A DNA stretch of 64,000 bases from Gracilimonas sp964505215 (GTDB lineage: Bacteria > Bacteroidota > Rhodothermia > Balneolales > Balneolaceae): contig CAZDGU010000010.1 of assembly GCA_964505215.1 (NCBI GenBank), forward strand, positions 1 through 64,000, given 5' to 3'. A program made the translations under genes and the position numbers. Numbering within the stretch: position 1 is the stretch's first letter; the number at the start of each line of letters is the position of its first letter. Shown piece after piece: positions 9,180 through 16,738 of this stretch. The notes beneath the pieces were generated by a model that was not told where the DNA came from, did not search any database, and saw only the letters and a list, made by a program, of their open reading frames with translations.

Positions 9180-10139
9180 CTACCGGGCAAAAAGTTCGGC
9201 TAAATCGTCATTGATACTTTCTACCGGCATCGGTTCGAAAGCAGTACCGGTAAGCTGTTCAAAAAGCTCGGCATACCGCTGAAAAACTTGCAGGCGAAAC
9301 TCATCGGTTAAATCCGGAAGTGTTTGTCCGTCCAGGCCTTGAAAATCATGTTCAATCAGCCATTCGCGCAAAAACTCTTTGGAAAGCTGCTTTTGAGCTG
9401 CTCCATTCTTTTGTCGCTCCTCATATCCGTTTGCGTAAAAATAGCGGGAGGAATCGGTGGTATGCACTTCATCAATCAGCGTGAGCTCTCCGTTGTAAAG
9501 GCCGAACTCATATTTGGTGTCAACGAGAATGAGTCCCTGTCGGGCGGCAATTTCGGATCCTCTTTCAAAAAGTCGGAATGCTGTTTCTTTAATTTCACCC
9601 CATAAATCTCCAGGCACAATATCACGGCTCAGAATTTCCTGCTCTGAAATGTCTTCATCATGACCTTCGGTAGCTTTTGTAGCCGGCGTTAAAATAGGGT
9701 TTGGAAATCGATCGTGTTCCCGAAGTCCTTCTGGAAGATTCACCCCGCATAAAGTTCGTTTTCCGGAGTTATAAACCCGCCAGGCATGTCCGGTCAGATA
9801 TCCGCGAATAACCACCTCAATGGGAATAGGATCACACTTTTTTGCAATGGTTACGTTTGGATGAGGAACATCCACAATATGCGTGGGCACAATATCCTTC
9901 ACCTTATCAAACGAAAAAGCCGCAAGCTGATTCAAAATTTGTCCTTTAAAGGGAATGGCCTGCTTCATGATGTAATCAAAAGCCGAAATTCGGTCCGTTA
10001 CCACAATGCCTAAGGTTTGGGCATCCAGTTCGTACACCTCACGCACCTTTCCGCGATAGGGTGCATCCAGAAAAGGAACCTGCGTTTCGGTAATGCAGTT
10101 TTGCAAAGCTTTCTGCTCAAGATTAGATGAATATTGCAC
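9180..10139 (-). CDS. purC: SAICAR synthase (phosphoribosylaminoimidazole-succinocarboxamide synthase)
   Basis: Purine biosynthesis enzyme that joins CAIR and aspartate with ATP to give SAICAR. The N-terminal nucleotide-binding block GKVREVYEL followed by VVTDRISAFDYIM is diagnostic, as are the later GYLTGHAW and DTKYEFG motifs. At 319 residues it is the long form, as in yeast, rather than the roughly 240-residue E. coli form. Its start is 5 bases after the stop of the LacI-type regulator on the same strand, so the pair is probably one transcript. Confidence 0.94.
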   Translation of the reverse strand: MQYSSNLEQKALQNCITETQVPFLDAPYRGKVREVYELDAQTLGIVVTDRISAFDYIMKQAIPFKGQILNQLAAFSFDKVKDIVPTHIVDVPHPNVTIAKKCDPIPIEVVIRGYLTGHAWRVYNSGKRTLCGVNLPEGLREHDRFPNPILTPATKATEGHDEDISEQEILSRDIVPGDLWGEIKETAFRLFERGSEIAARQGLILVDTKYEFGLYNGELTLIDEVHTTDSSRYFYANGYEERQKNGAAQKQLSKEFLREWLIEHDFQGLDGQTLPDLTDEFRLQVFQRYAELFEQLTGTAFEPMPVESINDDLAELFAR

Positions 10140-10144
10140 CGTGT

Positions 10145-11167
10145 TTACTGCTTTTTGTTTTGGGTTGAACCGCGCTCTATTAAAGTAGGATCAAGTATTA
10201 CCTGCTGTAAAGGCTTATCCGGATTTTCAATAATTTCAGCCAGGCGCTTTGTAGCCTGCACGCCAATAGAGTACATCTGCTGGTCGATGGTGGTAAGGTC
10301 TAAGTACTTGCACAACTTGATGTTATCAAAACCCATAATGGCAATATCGTCCGGAACCTTCATGCCGAGTTTTGAGAGTGCGTGGATGGCGCCGAGGGCT
10401 TGCGTATCGTTAGAGCAGAAAATGGCATCTGGAAATTTTCCTTGCCTGTGGAATTTGTTAATAGCTTCATAACCCGACTCTTCTGTAAAGCCGCCATGTT
10501 TGGTGGTATCTCCACTTATGAACAGGCTTTCATCTATGGGCATTTTGTAGTTTTTGAGTGCATCTTTAAATCCCTTTTCCCGCTGCACAGCCGTTCGTGA
10601 ATTTACAATAGTTGTAATCATTCCCAGATTTTGGAACCCTTGTTTTACCAAATGCTCGCCGGCTAAATATCCGCCTCGGTAATCATTCATCATAAAATAA
10701 TCGTAGGAAGGATGAGTAGCATTTACGAGTACGGTGGGTGTTTGAGTGGCTTTTATCAGTCGGTCAACGCTATCGGTAATATCAATGGAAAGAAGGATGA
10801 CGGCATCGGCCGTTCCCCGGTCAAAAAAGTTTTGCACGGCTTCCTCCGGTTCCTTGGAGCCGGTGTTGTACATAATAATGTCGAGGTCCATGGTACTGAT
10901 TTCATCTTTTACGCCTTTCAGCACTTCATTAAAAAATGGAGTAGTAAAAGAGGGAACAGCAATAGCCAGCATTTGCGGCTCTTTACTTGCTAATTTTCGT
11001 GCACTTACCTGCGGCCGAAAACTGAGTTCTTTAATGGCTTTTTGGACTTTCTCTTTGGTAGCTTTAGAGACGTTTTCGGAGCCGTTTAATACTCTTGAAA
11101 CGGTAGATATTGCCACCCCTGCTTCACTCGCAACATCATAGATTGTTACTTTTTTATTTCTACTCAT
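10145..11167 (-). CDS. LacI-family transcriptional regulator
   Basis: DNA-binding repressor with an N-terminal LacI helix-turn-helix (VTIYDVASEAGVAISTVSRV, about 7-26), a hinge containing ARKLAS near residue 55, and a periplasmic-binding-protein-like effector domain from about 62 to 333. The effector is unknown. It lies directly upstream of purC on the same strand (5-base gap). E. coli PurR is also a LacI-family protein controlling purC, so a purine effector is a reasonable guess, but many Bacteroidota LacI proteins sense sugars. A CG-centred palindrome at 11179-11194, just before its start, may be an autoregulatory operator. Confidence 0.9.
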   Translation of the reverse strand: MSRNKKVTIYDVASEAGVAISTVSRVLNGSENVSKATKEKVQKAIKELSFRPQVSARKLASKEPQMLAIAVPSFTTPFFNEVLKGVKDEISTMDLDIIMYNTGSKEPEEAVQNFFDRGTADAVILLSIDITDSVDRLIKATQTPTVLVNATHPSYDYFMMNDYRGGYLAGEHLVKQGFQNLGMITTIVNSRTAVQREKGFKDALKNYKMPIDESLFISGDTTKHGGFTEESGYEAINKFHRQGKFPDAIFCSNDTQALGAIHALSKLGMKVPDDIAIMGFDNIKLCKYLDLTTIDQQMYSIGVQATKRLAEIIENPDKPLQQVILDPTLIERGSTQNKKQ

Positions 11168-11178
11168 AGCACTTTTAT

Positions 11179-11194
11179 TTATTAGCGTTAATAA
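11179..11194. promoter_or_regulatory. Candidate LacI-type operator upstream of the regulator-purC pair
   Basis: TTATTAGC-GTTAATAA is a 16-bp palindrome matching at 7 of 8 paired positions, with the central CG step typical of LacI-family operators. It lies 12-27 bases upstream of the regulator start codon on the minus strand, where a bound repressor would block transcription. AT-rich palindromes also occur by chance, so this is a candidate only. Confidence 0.4.
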
Positions 11195-11358
11195 GCATTA
11201 TTGGATAGGAAGTTTGTCTTCACGCGTAAAATTCGCAAGTTCGTAGTATAAACATCTTCTTTTCAAAATGTTATTATGAAATTAGAAAGTTTTAAGTGTA
11301 AATGGGAACTATTTGGTGGTGTTTTAGGCTTTCAAGTGTGTGAATTAGACTTATTAAA

Positions 11359-12333
11359 ATGACCGGATTGCTTCGATACCCTTACTACTTATTTCGACCT
11401 TTGTATGAGCGAACTTCTTTTCATCGATCTGTGATTGATGACGTAAAAGACCAGCGGCTGAAAGATGCATACGCTCACTGCAGGCTTATTACAAAGGCTC
11501 ATGCCAAAACTTTTTATTTAGCCACTCGGTTTTTACCCAATGAAAAGCAGAGAGGGATTTTTGCCATTTACGGCTTGTGCCGGTATTTAGATGATTTAGT
11601 AGATGAGGCGGAAGATTTAGCCGTAAACCAAGTAGTTAAACCGGGCGACATTCAAGAAAAACTTCATCTTTTCAGGGAAGAGCTGCTGCGGGTGTATGAG
11701 GGTGAAGTAGTGGAAAATCCTATTTTAACCGCCTTTGCCGATACGCTTCAAAATTACAGAATATCCATCGACTTGCCATTGTTACTGATGGACGGGGTGA
11801 TGATGGACTTGACCAAAAGCCGGTTTCAGTCATTTCAGGAAGTGTATGATTACTCTTATAAAGTGGCTTCTGTAGTTGGGTTGATGACGAGTGAAGTGTT
11901 TGGCTATACCAATCCGGAAGCATTAGAATATGCGGTAGATTTAGGAATAGCCATGCAGCTCACAAACATTTTAAGGGATGTGGGAGAGGACCTGAAACGC
12001 GACCGTATTTACTTACCCCGGGATGAATTAACGACCTATAATATTTCGGAGAAAGAGCTTTTTGCGCACGAACAATCAGAAAAATTCGAAAAGCTGATGA
12101 ATTTTCAAATTCAAAGAGCACGCGATTATTATGAGCGTGCCGACCGTGGCATTGCCATGCTCTCAAGCGACAGCCGGCTGCCGGTATATCTGGCTCGCCA
12201 TAACTATAGCCGCATTTTAGATAAAATTGAAGAAAATGGCTACAATGTGTTTCACAACAGGGCATATCTGAATTACACCGAGAAACTTTCTATTATTCCG
12301 CAGGTGCTTTACAATCTCAAAACAGTAAACTAA
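11359..12333 (+). CDS. crtB: Phytoene/squalene synthase family protein
   Basis: Prenyl-head-to-head condensing enzyme; the family joins two geranylgeranyl diphosphates to phytoene (carotenoids) or two farnesyl diphosphates to squalene. The first Asp-rich motif is DDLVDE after RYL; the second is the DVGEDLKRDRIYLP block. AHAKTFYLAT in the N-terminal part is the conserved phytoene-synthase segment. At 324 residues it has the usual length. Balneolota are often pigmented, which favours carotenoids, but no crtI or other carotenoid gene is adjacent. The next gene, accC, starts 66 bases on. Confidence 0.85.
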   Translation: MTGLLRYPYYLFRPLYERTSFHRSVIDDVKDQRLKDAYAHCRLITKAHAKTFYLATRFLPNEKQRGIFAIYGLCRYLDDLVDEAEDLAVNQVVKPGDIQEKLHLFREELLRVYEGEVVENPILTAFADTLQNYRISIDLPLLLMDGVMMDLTKSRFQSFQEVYDYSYKVASVVGLMTSEVFGYTNPEALEYAVDLGIAMQLTNILRDVGEDLKRDRIYLPRDELTTYNISEKELFAHEQSEKFEKLMNFQIQRARDYYERADRGIAMLSSDSRLPVYLARHNYSRILDKIEENGYNVFHNRAYLNYTEKLSIIPQVLYNLKTVN

Positions 12334-12361
12334 ATCCAATTTTGCTTGGAGAATCTTTCTG

Positions 12362-12400
12362 TAAAGTCCTATCATTAGAAAAAAACAGAACAGGACTTTA
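12362..12400 (+). promoter_or_regulatory. Inverted repeat covering the accC ribosome-binding site
   Basis: TAAAGTCCT (12362-12370) pairs perfectly with AGGACTTTA (12392-12400). The right arm includes the AGGA ribosome-binding site and the A of the accC start codon at 12400, so a folded transcript would hide the initiation region. The loop is 21 bases and A-rich. It could act as a translational switch or be the remnant of a terminator after crtB; there is no T-run to favour the latter. Confidence 0.5.
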
Positions 12401-13893
12401 TGGCTGAAATTAAAAAGATACTGATTGCAAATCGTGGCGAAATAGCCCTTCGGGTAATTCATACCTGTAAAGAATTAGACATGCAATCAGTTGCGGTTTA
12501 TTCGCGGCCCGACGCACACTCACCCCACGTTTTACATGCCGATGAAGCTGTTTTTATTGGTGAGGCTGCATCTTCTGAAAGCTATCTGGTAATGGATAAA
12601 ATAATTGATGCCGCCAAACAAACCGGCGCAGATGCCATTCACCCCGGATACGGATTTTTAAGTGAAAACGCGGCCTTTGCAGAGCGGTGCAAGAAAGAAA
12701 ACATCATTTTTATAGGGCCGGAACCCAAAGCCATTAGCCTGATGGGCGACAAAACCGAAGCCCGTGAGTTAGTAACGCAAGCCGGAATTCCCACACCGCC
12801 CGGCTTAAAAAGCGAGCTAAAAGATATTGAAGAAGCCCGTAGCGTAGCCGATGATATCGGATATCCCATTTTGGTGAAAGCGGCTGCCGGCGGTGGTGGA
12901 AAGGGAATGCGTATAGTGCATAAGAAAGAGGAATTTGAGGCCAGCATTAAAGCGGCTAAATCGGAAGCTAAAAATGCTTTTGGGGACGACCGCATTTATA
13001 TAGAAAAATATTTAGAAGAACCCCGCCACGTTGAGTTTCAAATAATTGCAGATACGCACGGAAACGTATTGCATGTGTTTGACCGGGAATGCTCGGTTCA
13101 GCGGCGGCATCAGAAAGTGATTGAAGAAGCTCCGTGCGCTATTTTAACTCCCGAATTGCGAGAAGAAATGGCGGAAGCAGCTATTAAAGCCGCTAAAGCA
13201 TGTGATTATGTGGGAGCCGGAACCATTGAGTTCTTAGTTGACAAGCATCTCAATTTTTATTTTCTGGAGATGAATACGCGACTTCAGGTAGAGCATCCGG
13301 TTACAGAAATGATATCGGGAGTGGATTTGGTGGCTTTGCAAATTTCGGTAGCCGAGGGTAAAAAGCTGCCCTTCACTCAGGATGATTTGAGCATAAACGG
13401 ACATGCCATTGAATGCCGAATTTATGCCGAAGATCCGGTAGATAACTTTTTGCCCAGCACGGGATTGCTCAAAAAGCATCGGGTGCCAACCGGATCCGGT
13501 ATTCGCGTAGATTCGGGCGTGGAAGAAGGACAGGAAATCACCATAAATTACGACCCGATGATTTCTAAACTGAGTGTGCATGGCTCAGATCGGGAAACAG
13601 CTCGTAAACGCATGCTTCGCGCACTGGATGAGTATGAAATTGCCGGCTGCCATACTACCATTCCGTTTTGTGAGTACACGCTGAAGCACCCGGACTTTAT
13701 TAATGCTACTTACGATACTCATTTTGTGAAAGACCACTTCAACCCCCAGGAAATGCAGCCGAAACAACCCGCACAAGATGTGGCACTGGCCGCTGCTTTA
13801 TTAAAAAACTTAGAACAATCAGACTCCAATACTGCTTTACCTCAAGAAAACGGTGAATCAGCATTATGGTGGAAAAACAGAAAAGGACACTAA
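12400..13893 (+). CDS. accC: Acyl-CoA carboxylase, biotin carboxylase subunit
   Basis: ATP-grasp enzyme that carboxylates the biotin on a separate carrier protein, for acetyl-CoA or propionyl-CoA carboxylase. It begins ILIANRGEIALR, carries the glycine-rich ATP loop AAAGGGGKGMR near residue 165, HVEFQI, FDRECSVQRRHQK and the catalytic EMNTRLQVEHPVTE. It is 497 residues, about 50 longer than E. coli AccC, with an extra C-terminal tail (ALWWKNRKG) that resembles the start of the BT domain in propionyl-type alpha subunits. There is no biotin-attachment (MKM) domain and no carrier or carboxyltransferase gene nearby. Its start region lies in the 12362-12400 hairpin. Confidence 0.92.
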   Translation: MAEIKKILIANRGEIALRVIHTCKELDMQSVAVYSRPDAHSPHVLHADEAVFIGEAASSESYLVMDKIIDAAKQTGADAIHPGYGFLSENAAFAERCKKENIIFIGPEPKAISLMGDKTEARELVTQAGIPTPPGLKSELKDIEEARSVADDIGYPILVKAAAGGGGKGMRIVHKKEEFEASIKAAKSEAKNAFGDDRIYIEKYLEEPRHVEFQIIADTHGNVLHVFDRECSVQRRHQKVIEEAPCAILTPELREEMAEAAIKAAKACDYVGAGTIEFLVDKHLNFYFLEMNTRLQVEHPVTEMISGVDLVALQISVAEGKKLPFTQDDLSINGHAIECRIYAEDPVDNFLPSTGLLKKHRVPTGSGIRVDSGVEEGQEITINYDPMISKLSVHGSDRETARKRMLRALDEYEIAGCHTTIPFCEYTLKHPDFINATYDTHFVKDHFNPQEMQPKQPAQDVALAAALLKNLEQSDSNTALPQENGESALWWKNRKGH

Positions 13894-13897
13894 TACT

Positions 13898-14839
13898 TTG
13901 AAATCCAAAGAAGAACAGAAACAGTTATTTAAGAAATTAGAAAACTTAGCAACCGAGAAGCGTAACGAAGATACAATGGGAATTGATCTCGCTTCGGCCA
14001 AAGAAGTTGCTGAGTTAATAAATAGAGAAGATCAAAAAGTTGCGATAGAGGTTGGTAAGAAAAATGACATCATTGCTGAAGTAATCGAATTGGTGAGTGA
14101 TGCATTCGAATTAGGCGGACGATTATTTTACTTTGGAGCCGGAACCAGCGGCCGGTTGGGCGTGTTAGACGCTGCGGAATGTCCACCCACTTTTGGAGTG
14201 CCGCCCGAGCAGGTTCAGGCATTTATTGCAGGCGGAGCTGATGCCATATTTGTAGCCCAGGAAGGAGCCGAAGATTCAGAAGAAATTGGAGCCGAAGACG
14301 TTGATAAAGCAGGTGTTGGCATACCTGATGTAGTGTGCGGATTGGCCGCCAGCGGCCGAACGCCTTATGTACATGGCGCGCTGAAGGAAGCCGCCAAACG
14401 AGGCTGTAAAACCATTTTAATTACCACGGTTCCGGCCAGCCAGATTGAGGTAGATGTGGATTACTTGATTGACGTTCCCGTTGGGCCTGAAGCCATTATG
14501 GGAAGCACGCGCATGAAAAGCGGAACGGCTCAAAAACTGGTGCTGAATATGATTAGCACCGGCGCTATGATTCGACAAGGCAAAATCTATGAAAACGTAA
14601 TGGTTGACCTGATGTTAACCAACGAAAAGCTGGTAGAAAGAGCCAAACGCATACTCATCATATTTTCCGGAATTGATTACGAGAAAGCAGATGCACTAAT
14701 TAAAGAAACCGACGGACATGTAAAAACCGCTCTGCTGATGGCTTTAGGAGATGTGGACATCCATAAAGCTAAAAAGCTGTTAGACGATAATGATGGGTTT
14801 GTTCGCCGGGCATTATTAAGCTTGCAAGAAGAAAAATGA
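13898..14839 (+). CDS. murQ: N-acetylmuramic acid 6-phosphate etherase
   Basis: Cleaves the lactyl ether of MurNAc-6-phosphate to give GlcNAc-6-phosphate and lactate in cell-wall recycling. An SIS domain carries the diagnostic LFYFGAGTSGRLGVLDAAECPPTFG region, and TEKRNEDTMGID near the N-terminus and MGSTRMKSGTAQK further on are conserved in MurQ. I chose TTG at 13898 because AAAAGGA sits 10 bases upstream and it lies just past the accC stop. GTG at 13853 is an alternative that would overlap accC; no ATG lies before the conserved N-terminus. No MurNAc kinase (anmK/amgK) or PTS gene is adjacent. It overlaps plsC by ATGA. Confidence 0.93.
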   Translation: MKSKEEQKQLFKKLENLATEKRNEDTMGIDLASAKEVAELINREDQKVAIEVGKKNDIIAEVIELVSDAFELGGRLFYFGAGTSGRLGVLDAAECPPTFGVPPEQVQAFIAGGADAIFVAQEGAEDSEEIGAEDVDKAGVGIPDVVCGLAASGRTPYVHGALKEAAKRGCKTILITTVPASQIEVDVDYLIDVPVGPEAIMGSTRMKSGTAQKLVLNMISTGAMIRQGKIYENVMVDLMLTNEKLVERAKRILIIFSGIDYEKADALIKETDGHVKTALLMALGDVDIHKAKKLLDDNDGFVRRALLSLQEEK

Positions 14840-15558
14840 GACGGCTATTCAGCATATATACTTTTGCCTATTTTTCACTGCTTTTTTTGGTGTTTTTTTT
14901 CATCATTCTTGCGGTATTTATTGTCACTTTCCCGTTTGACAAATATCGCAAGGCACCAAACTTTACCCTGTCTATTATGGCGCGGTGTATGATGAAGGCG
15001 AGCCCGGGATGGAAGATGCAGTTTGAAGGAACCGAAAAATTCGATCGCTCCGAGCCCACCATATTTGTATCCAATCATGAAAGTTTTCTGGACATGGCTT
15101 TAATTTATCACCTGCCGTGGAAAATGAAGTGGGTAGCCAAAAAAAGCTTAACTTACATCCCGGTTATGGGCTGGCTGGTGTGGCTAACCGGACATTTAAC
15201 CATTAACCGAGCCAGTAAAACGGCGCTTAAAAAGTTAGACAATTTAGTAGAACCCATCCGGGATTTAGTACCTGTAATGATATTTCCGGAAGGAACCCGT
15301 TCTCTTGATGGAAAGCTAAGGCCATTTAAAAACGGTCCTTTTTTGCTTTCTAAAGAATATGGGTTCAAATTACAGCCCATGGTAATTACCGGTGGTTTTG
15401 AGGCTATGCCGTCAGGTTCTAAAAACTTACGGCCAAAAGCCGACTTCAAGCTAAGAGTGCTGGACCCTTTAGATCCCGCCGACTTTGAAGATATGAAACA
15501 GCTGAAAGACCACACCCGATTACTGATGCAGCAACAGCTAAAAGAACTTAAAGCATAG
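14836..15558 (+). CDS. plsC: 1-acyl-sn-glycerol-3-phosphate acyltransferase family protein
   Basis: Membrane acyltransferase of the PlsC/LPLAT family, which acylates lysophosphatidic acid to phosphatidic acid. A hydrophobic N-terminal segment (about 7-31) is followed by the catalytic box NHESFLD (HX4D), a KSLTYIP block and the acceptor-binding FPEGTRS. At 240 residues it has the family length. Its ATG overlaps the murQ stop (ATGA), suggesting translational coupling, and the next gene starts directly after its stop codon. Confidence 0.88.
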   Translation: MRRLFSIYTFAYFSLLFLVFFFIILAVFIVTFPFDKYRKAPNFTLSIMARCMMKASPGWKMQFEGTEKFDRSEPTIFVSNHESFLDMALIYHLPWKMKWVAKKSLTYIPVMGWLVWLTGHLTINRASKTALKKLDNLVEPIRDLVPVMIFPEGTRSLDGKLRPFKNGPFLLSKEYGFKLQPMVITGGFEAMPSGSKNLRPKADFKLRVLDPLDPADFEDMKQLKDHTRLLMQQQLKELKA

Positions 15559-16239
15559 TTGATCAATAAAATTCGCGATATTTATTACGGCGAGCTGAAT
15601 CATGAGCACCGTTTCATGCTGTCGTTGATATGTGCGGAGCTGATTTGCTTGCTTATTTTAAAATGGTGGCCGGTTCAGGTTCAACCCCCGCAGGAATACC
15701 AGGAAGTGTATTCCAATGAAATAATTTATGTGGAAAACGCCATTGTAACCCGGCAGACGTCTTCTCCTGCTGCGCCTCCCGTTCCAAGAGTACCCGTTCC
15801 GGTTCCCAATGATGAGATTATTGAAGAGGAAATCGATTTCCCGGATTTTGATGAAATTATCTCAAAACATGACGGCGACGGAGAAGAAGGCTTTTCGGAC
15901 GCACTTGGAGAAGGAGAATTTGTGGGAAGCCCTCAGCAGCCGGCCGGTTTGGTTCGCATTGTAGAACCCACTGTACCCGAAGCAGCCAAACGTGCAGGCG
16001 TGAAGGTACGGGTAAAAGTAACGTTTTTAGTAGGGCTGAAGGGAAATGTGGAAGATTATTACATCTCAGAAATTCGCGTGTTTGATGAAGCAGGAAATTA
16101 CGAGCTGGTAAAACAAATTGGCTATGGAATTATGGAAGCGGTGATGGAAGCCGCTGCAAAGTGGCGATTTACGCCCGCCAGAGACCAAGGCCGACCGGTA
16201 AAAACCTATGTTGAAAATAGTTTTAATATTGGCTTTTAA
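15559..16239 (+). CDS. TonB-family energy-transducer-like protein
   Basis: Single-span inner-membrane protein: a short cytoplasmic start, a hydrophobic segment at about 18-33, a Pro-rich linker (PAAPPVPRVPVPVP), an acidic stretch, and a C-terminal TonB-like domain (about 135-226) with VPEAAKRAGVKVRVKVTFLV and AAKWRFTPA. TonB proteins transmit the proton-motive force to outer-membrane receptors. No ExbB/ExbD gene is adjacent. The start is TTG at 15559, immediately after the plsC stop and the only start that retains the whole membrane anchor. Confidence 0.8.
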   Translation: MINKIRDIYYGELNHEHRFMLSLICAELICLLILKWWPVQVQPPQEYQEVYSNEIIYVENAIVTRQTSSPAAPPVPRVPVPVPNDEIIEEEIDFPDFDEIISKHDGDGEEGFSDALGEGEFVGSPQQPAGLVRIVEPTVPEAAKRAGVKVRVKVTFLVGLKGNVEDYYISEIRVFDEAGNYELVKQIGYGIMEAVMEAAAKWRFTPARDQGRPVKTYVENSFNIGF

Positions 16240-16306
16240 TCTTTGAAATAAGGTTGAAATACTTCTATCTTAGCCCGCCTTCGACACAGACTTTTCATCA
16301 CAAAAC

Positions 16307-16393
16307 GGAGAGGTGCCAGAGTGGTCGAACGGGCTCGCCTGGAAAGCGAGTGTATCCTCACGGATACCGAGGGTTCGAATCCCTCCCTCTCCG
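16307..16393 (+). tRNA. tRNA-Ser (anticodon GGA)
   Basis: The acceptor stem GGAGAGG (16307-16313) pairs with CCTCTCC (16386-16392), and G16393 is the discriminator base. The anticodon arm is CTCGC-CTGGAAA-GCGAG, giving anticodon GGA, which reads UCC/UCU. A long variable arm (TGTATCCTCACGGATACC), typical of class II tRNA-Ser, precedes the T arm with GGTTCGAATCC. The 3' CCA is not encoded (the next bases are CAT). A short T-run follows at about 16396-16402. Confidence 0.97.
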
Positions 16394-16738
16394 CATTTTT
16401 TTGCTTTTCTCTTTTTCAACTCTTCCCCAAACTCGCAGTGAATGCATAATAATGCTACAGCTTTTTGTTACTTATTTGAGGATAAACAAATTGCAAAATG
16501 CAGACAATACAGCTTATCCAATGCATTTTGAATCCCGCTATTTCATTCTAATTATTCTTAACGAAAAGCCGGTAAAAAGCCTTTCATTTAATATTAAATC
16601 TGCTATTTTAAGTCATTGAAATAACCACACTTCACAACAAAATAACGGTGTTTAGCGGTACGTGAAGAGCTTTCAAGAATGTTGGGCAGAGCCACTCGAA
16701 CTGCAATTGCATACATATTTTAATTAGAACTGAATCAA
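16394..16738. other. Gene-free 345-base stretch between tRNA-Ser and mcrB
   Basis: AT-rich DNA with a T-run just after the tRNA (possible terminator without a strong stem) and the mcrB leader. I see no gene, no copy of the tRNA 3' end and no clear inverted repeat. It probably holds the mcrB promoter, which I cannot place. Confidence 0.6.

Noticed and set aside
16254..16619. A 121-residue open frame on the plus strand
   Set aside because: It runs straight through the tRNA-Ser gene, and its product resembles translated tRNA sequence. The tRNA explains the DNA.
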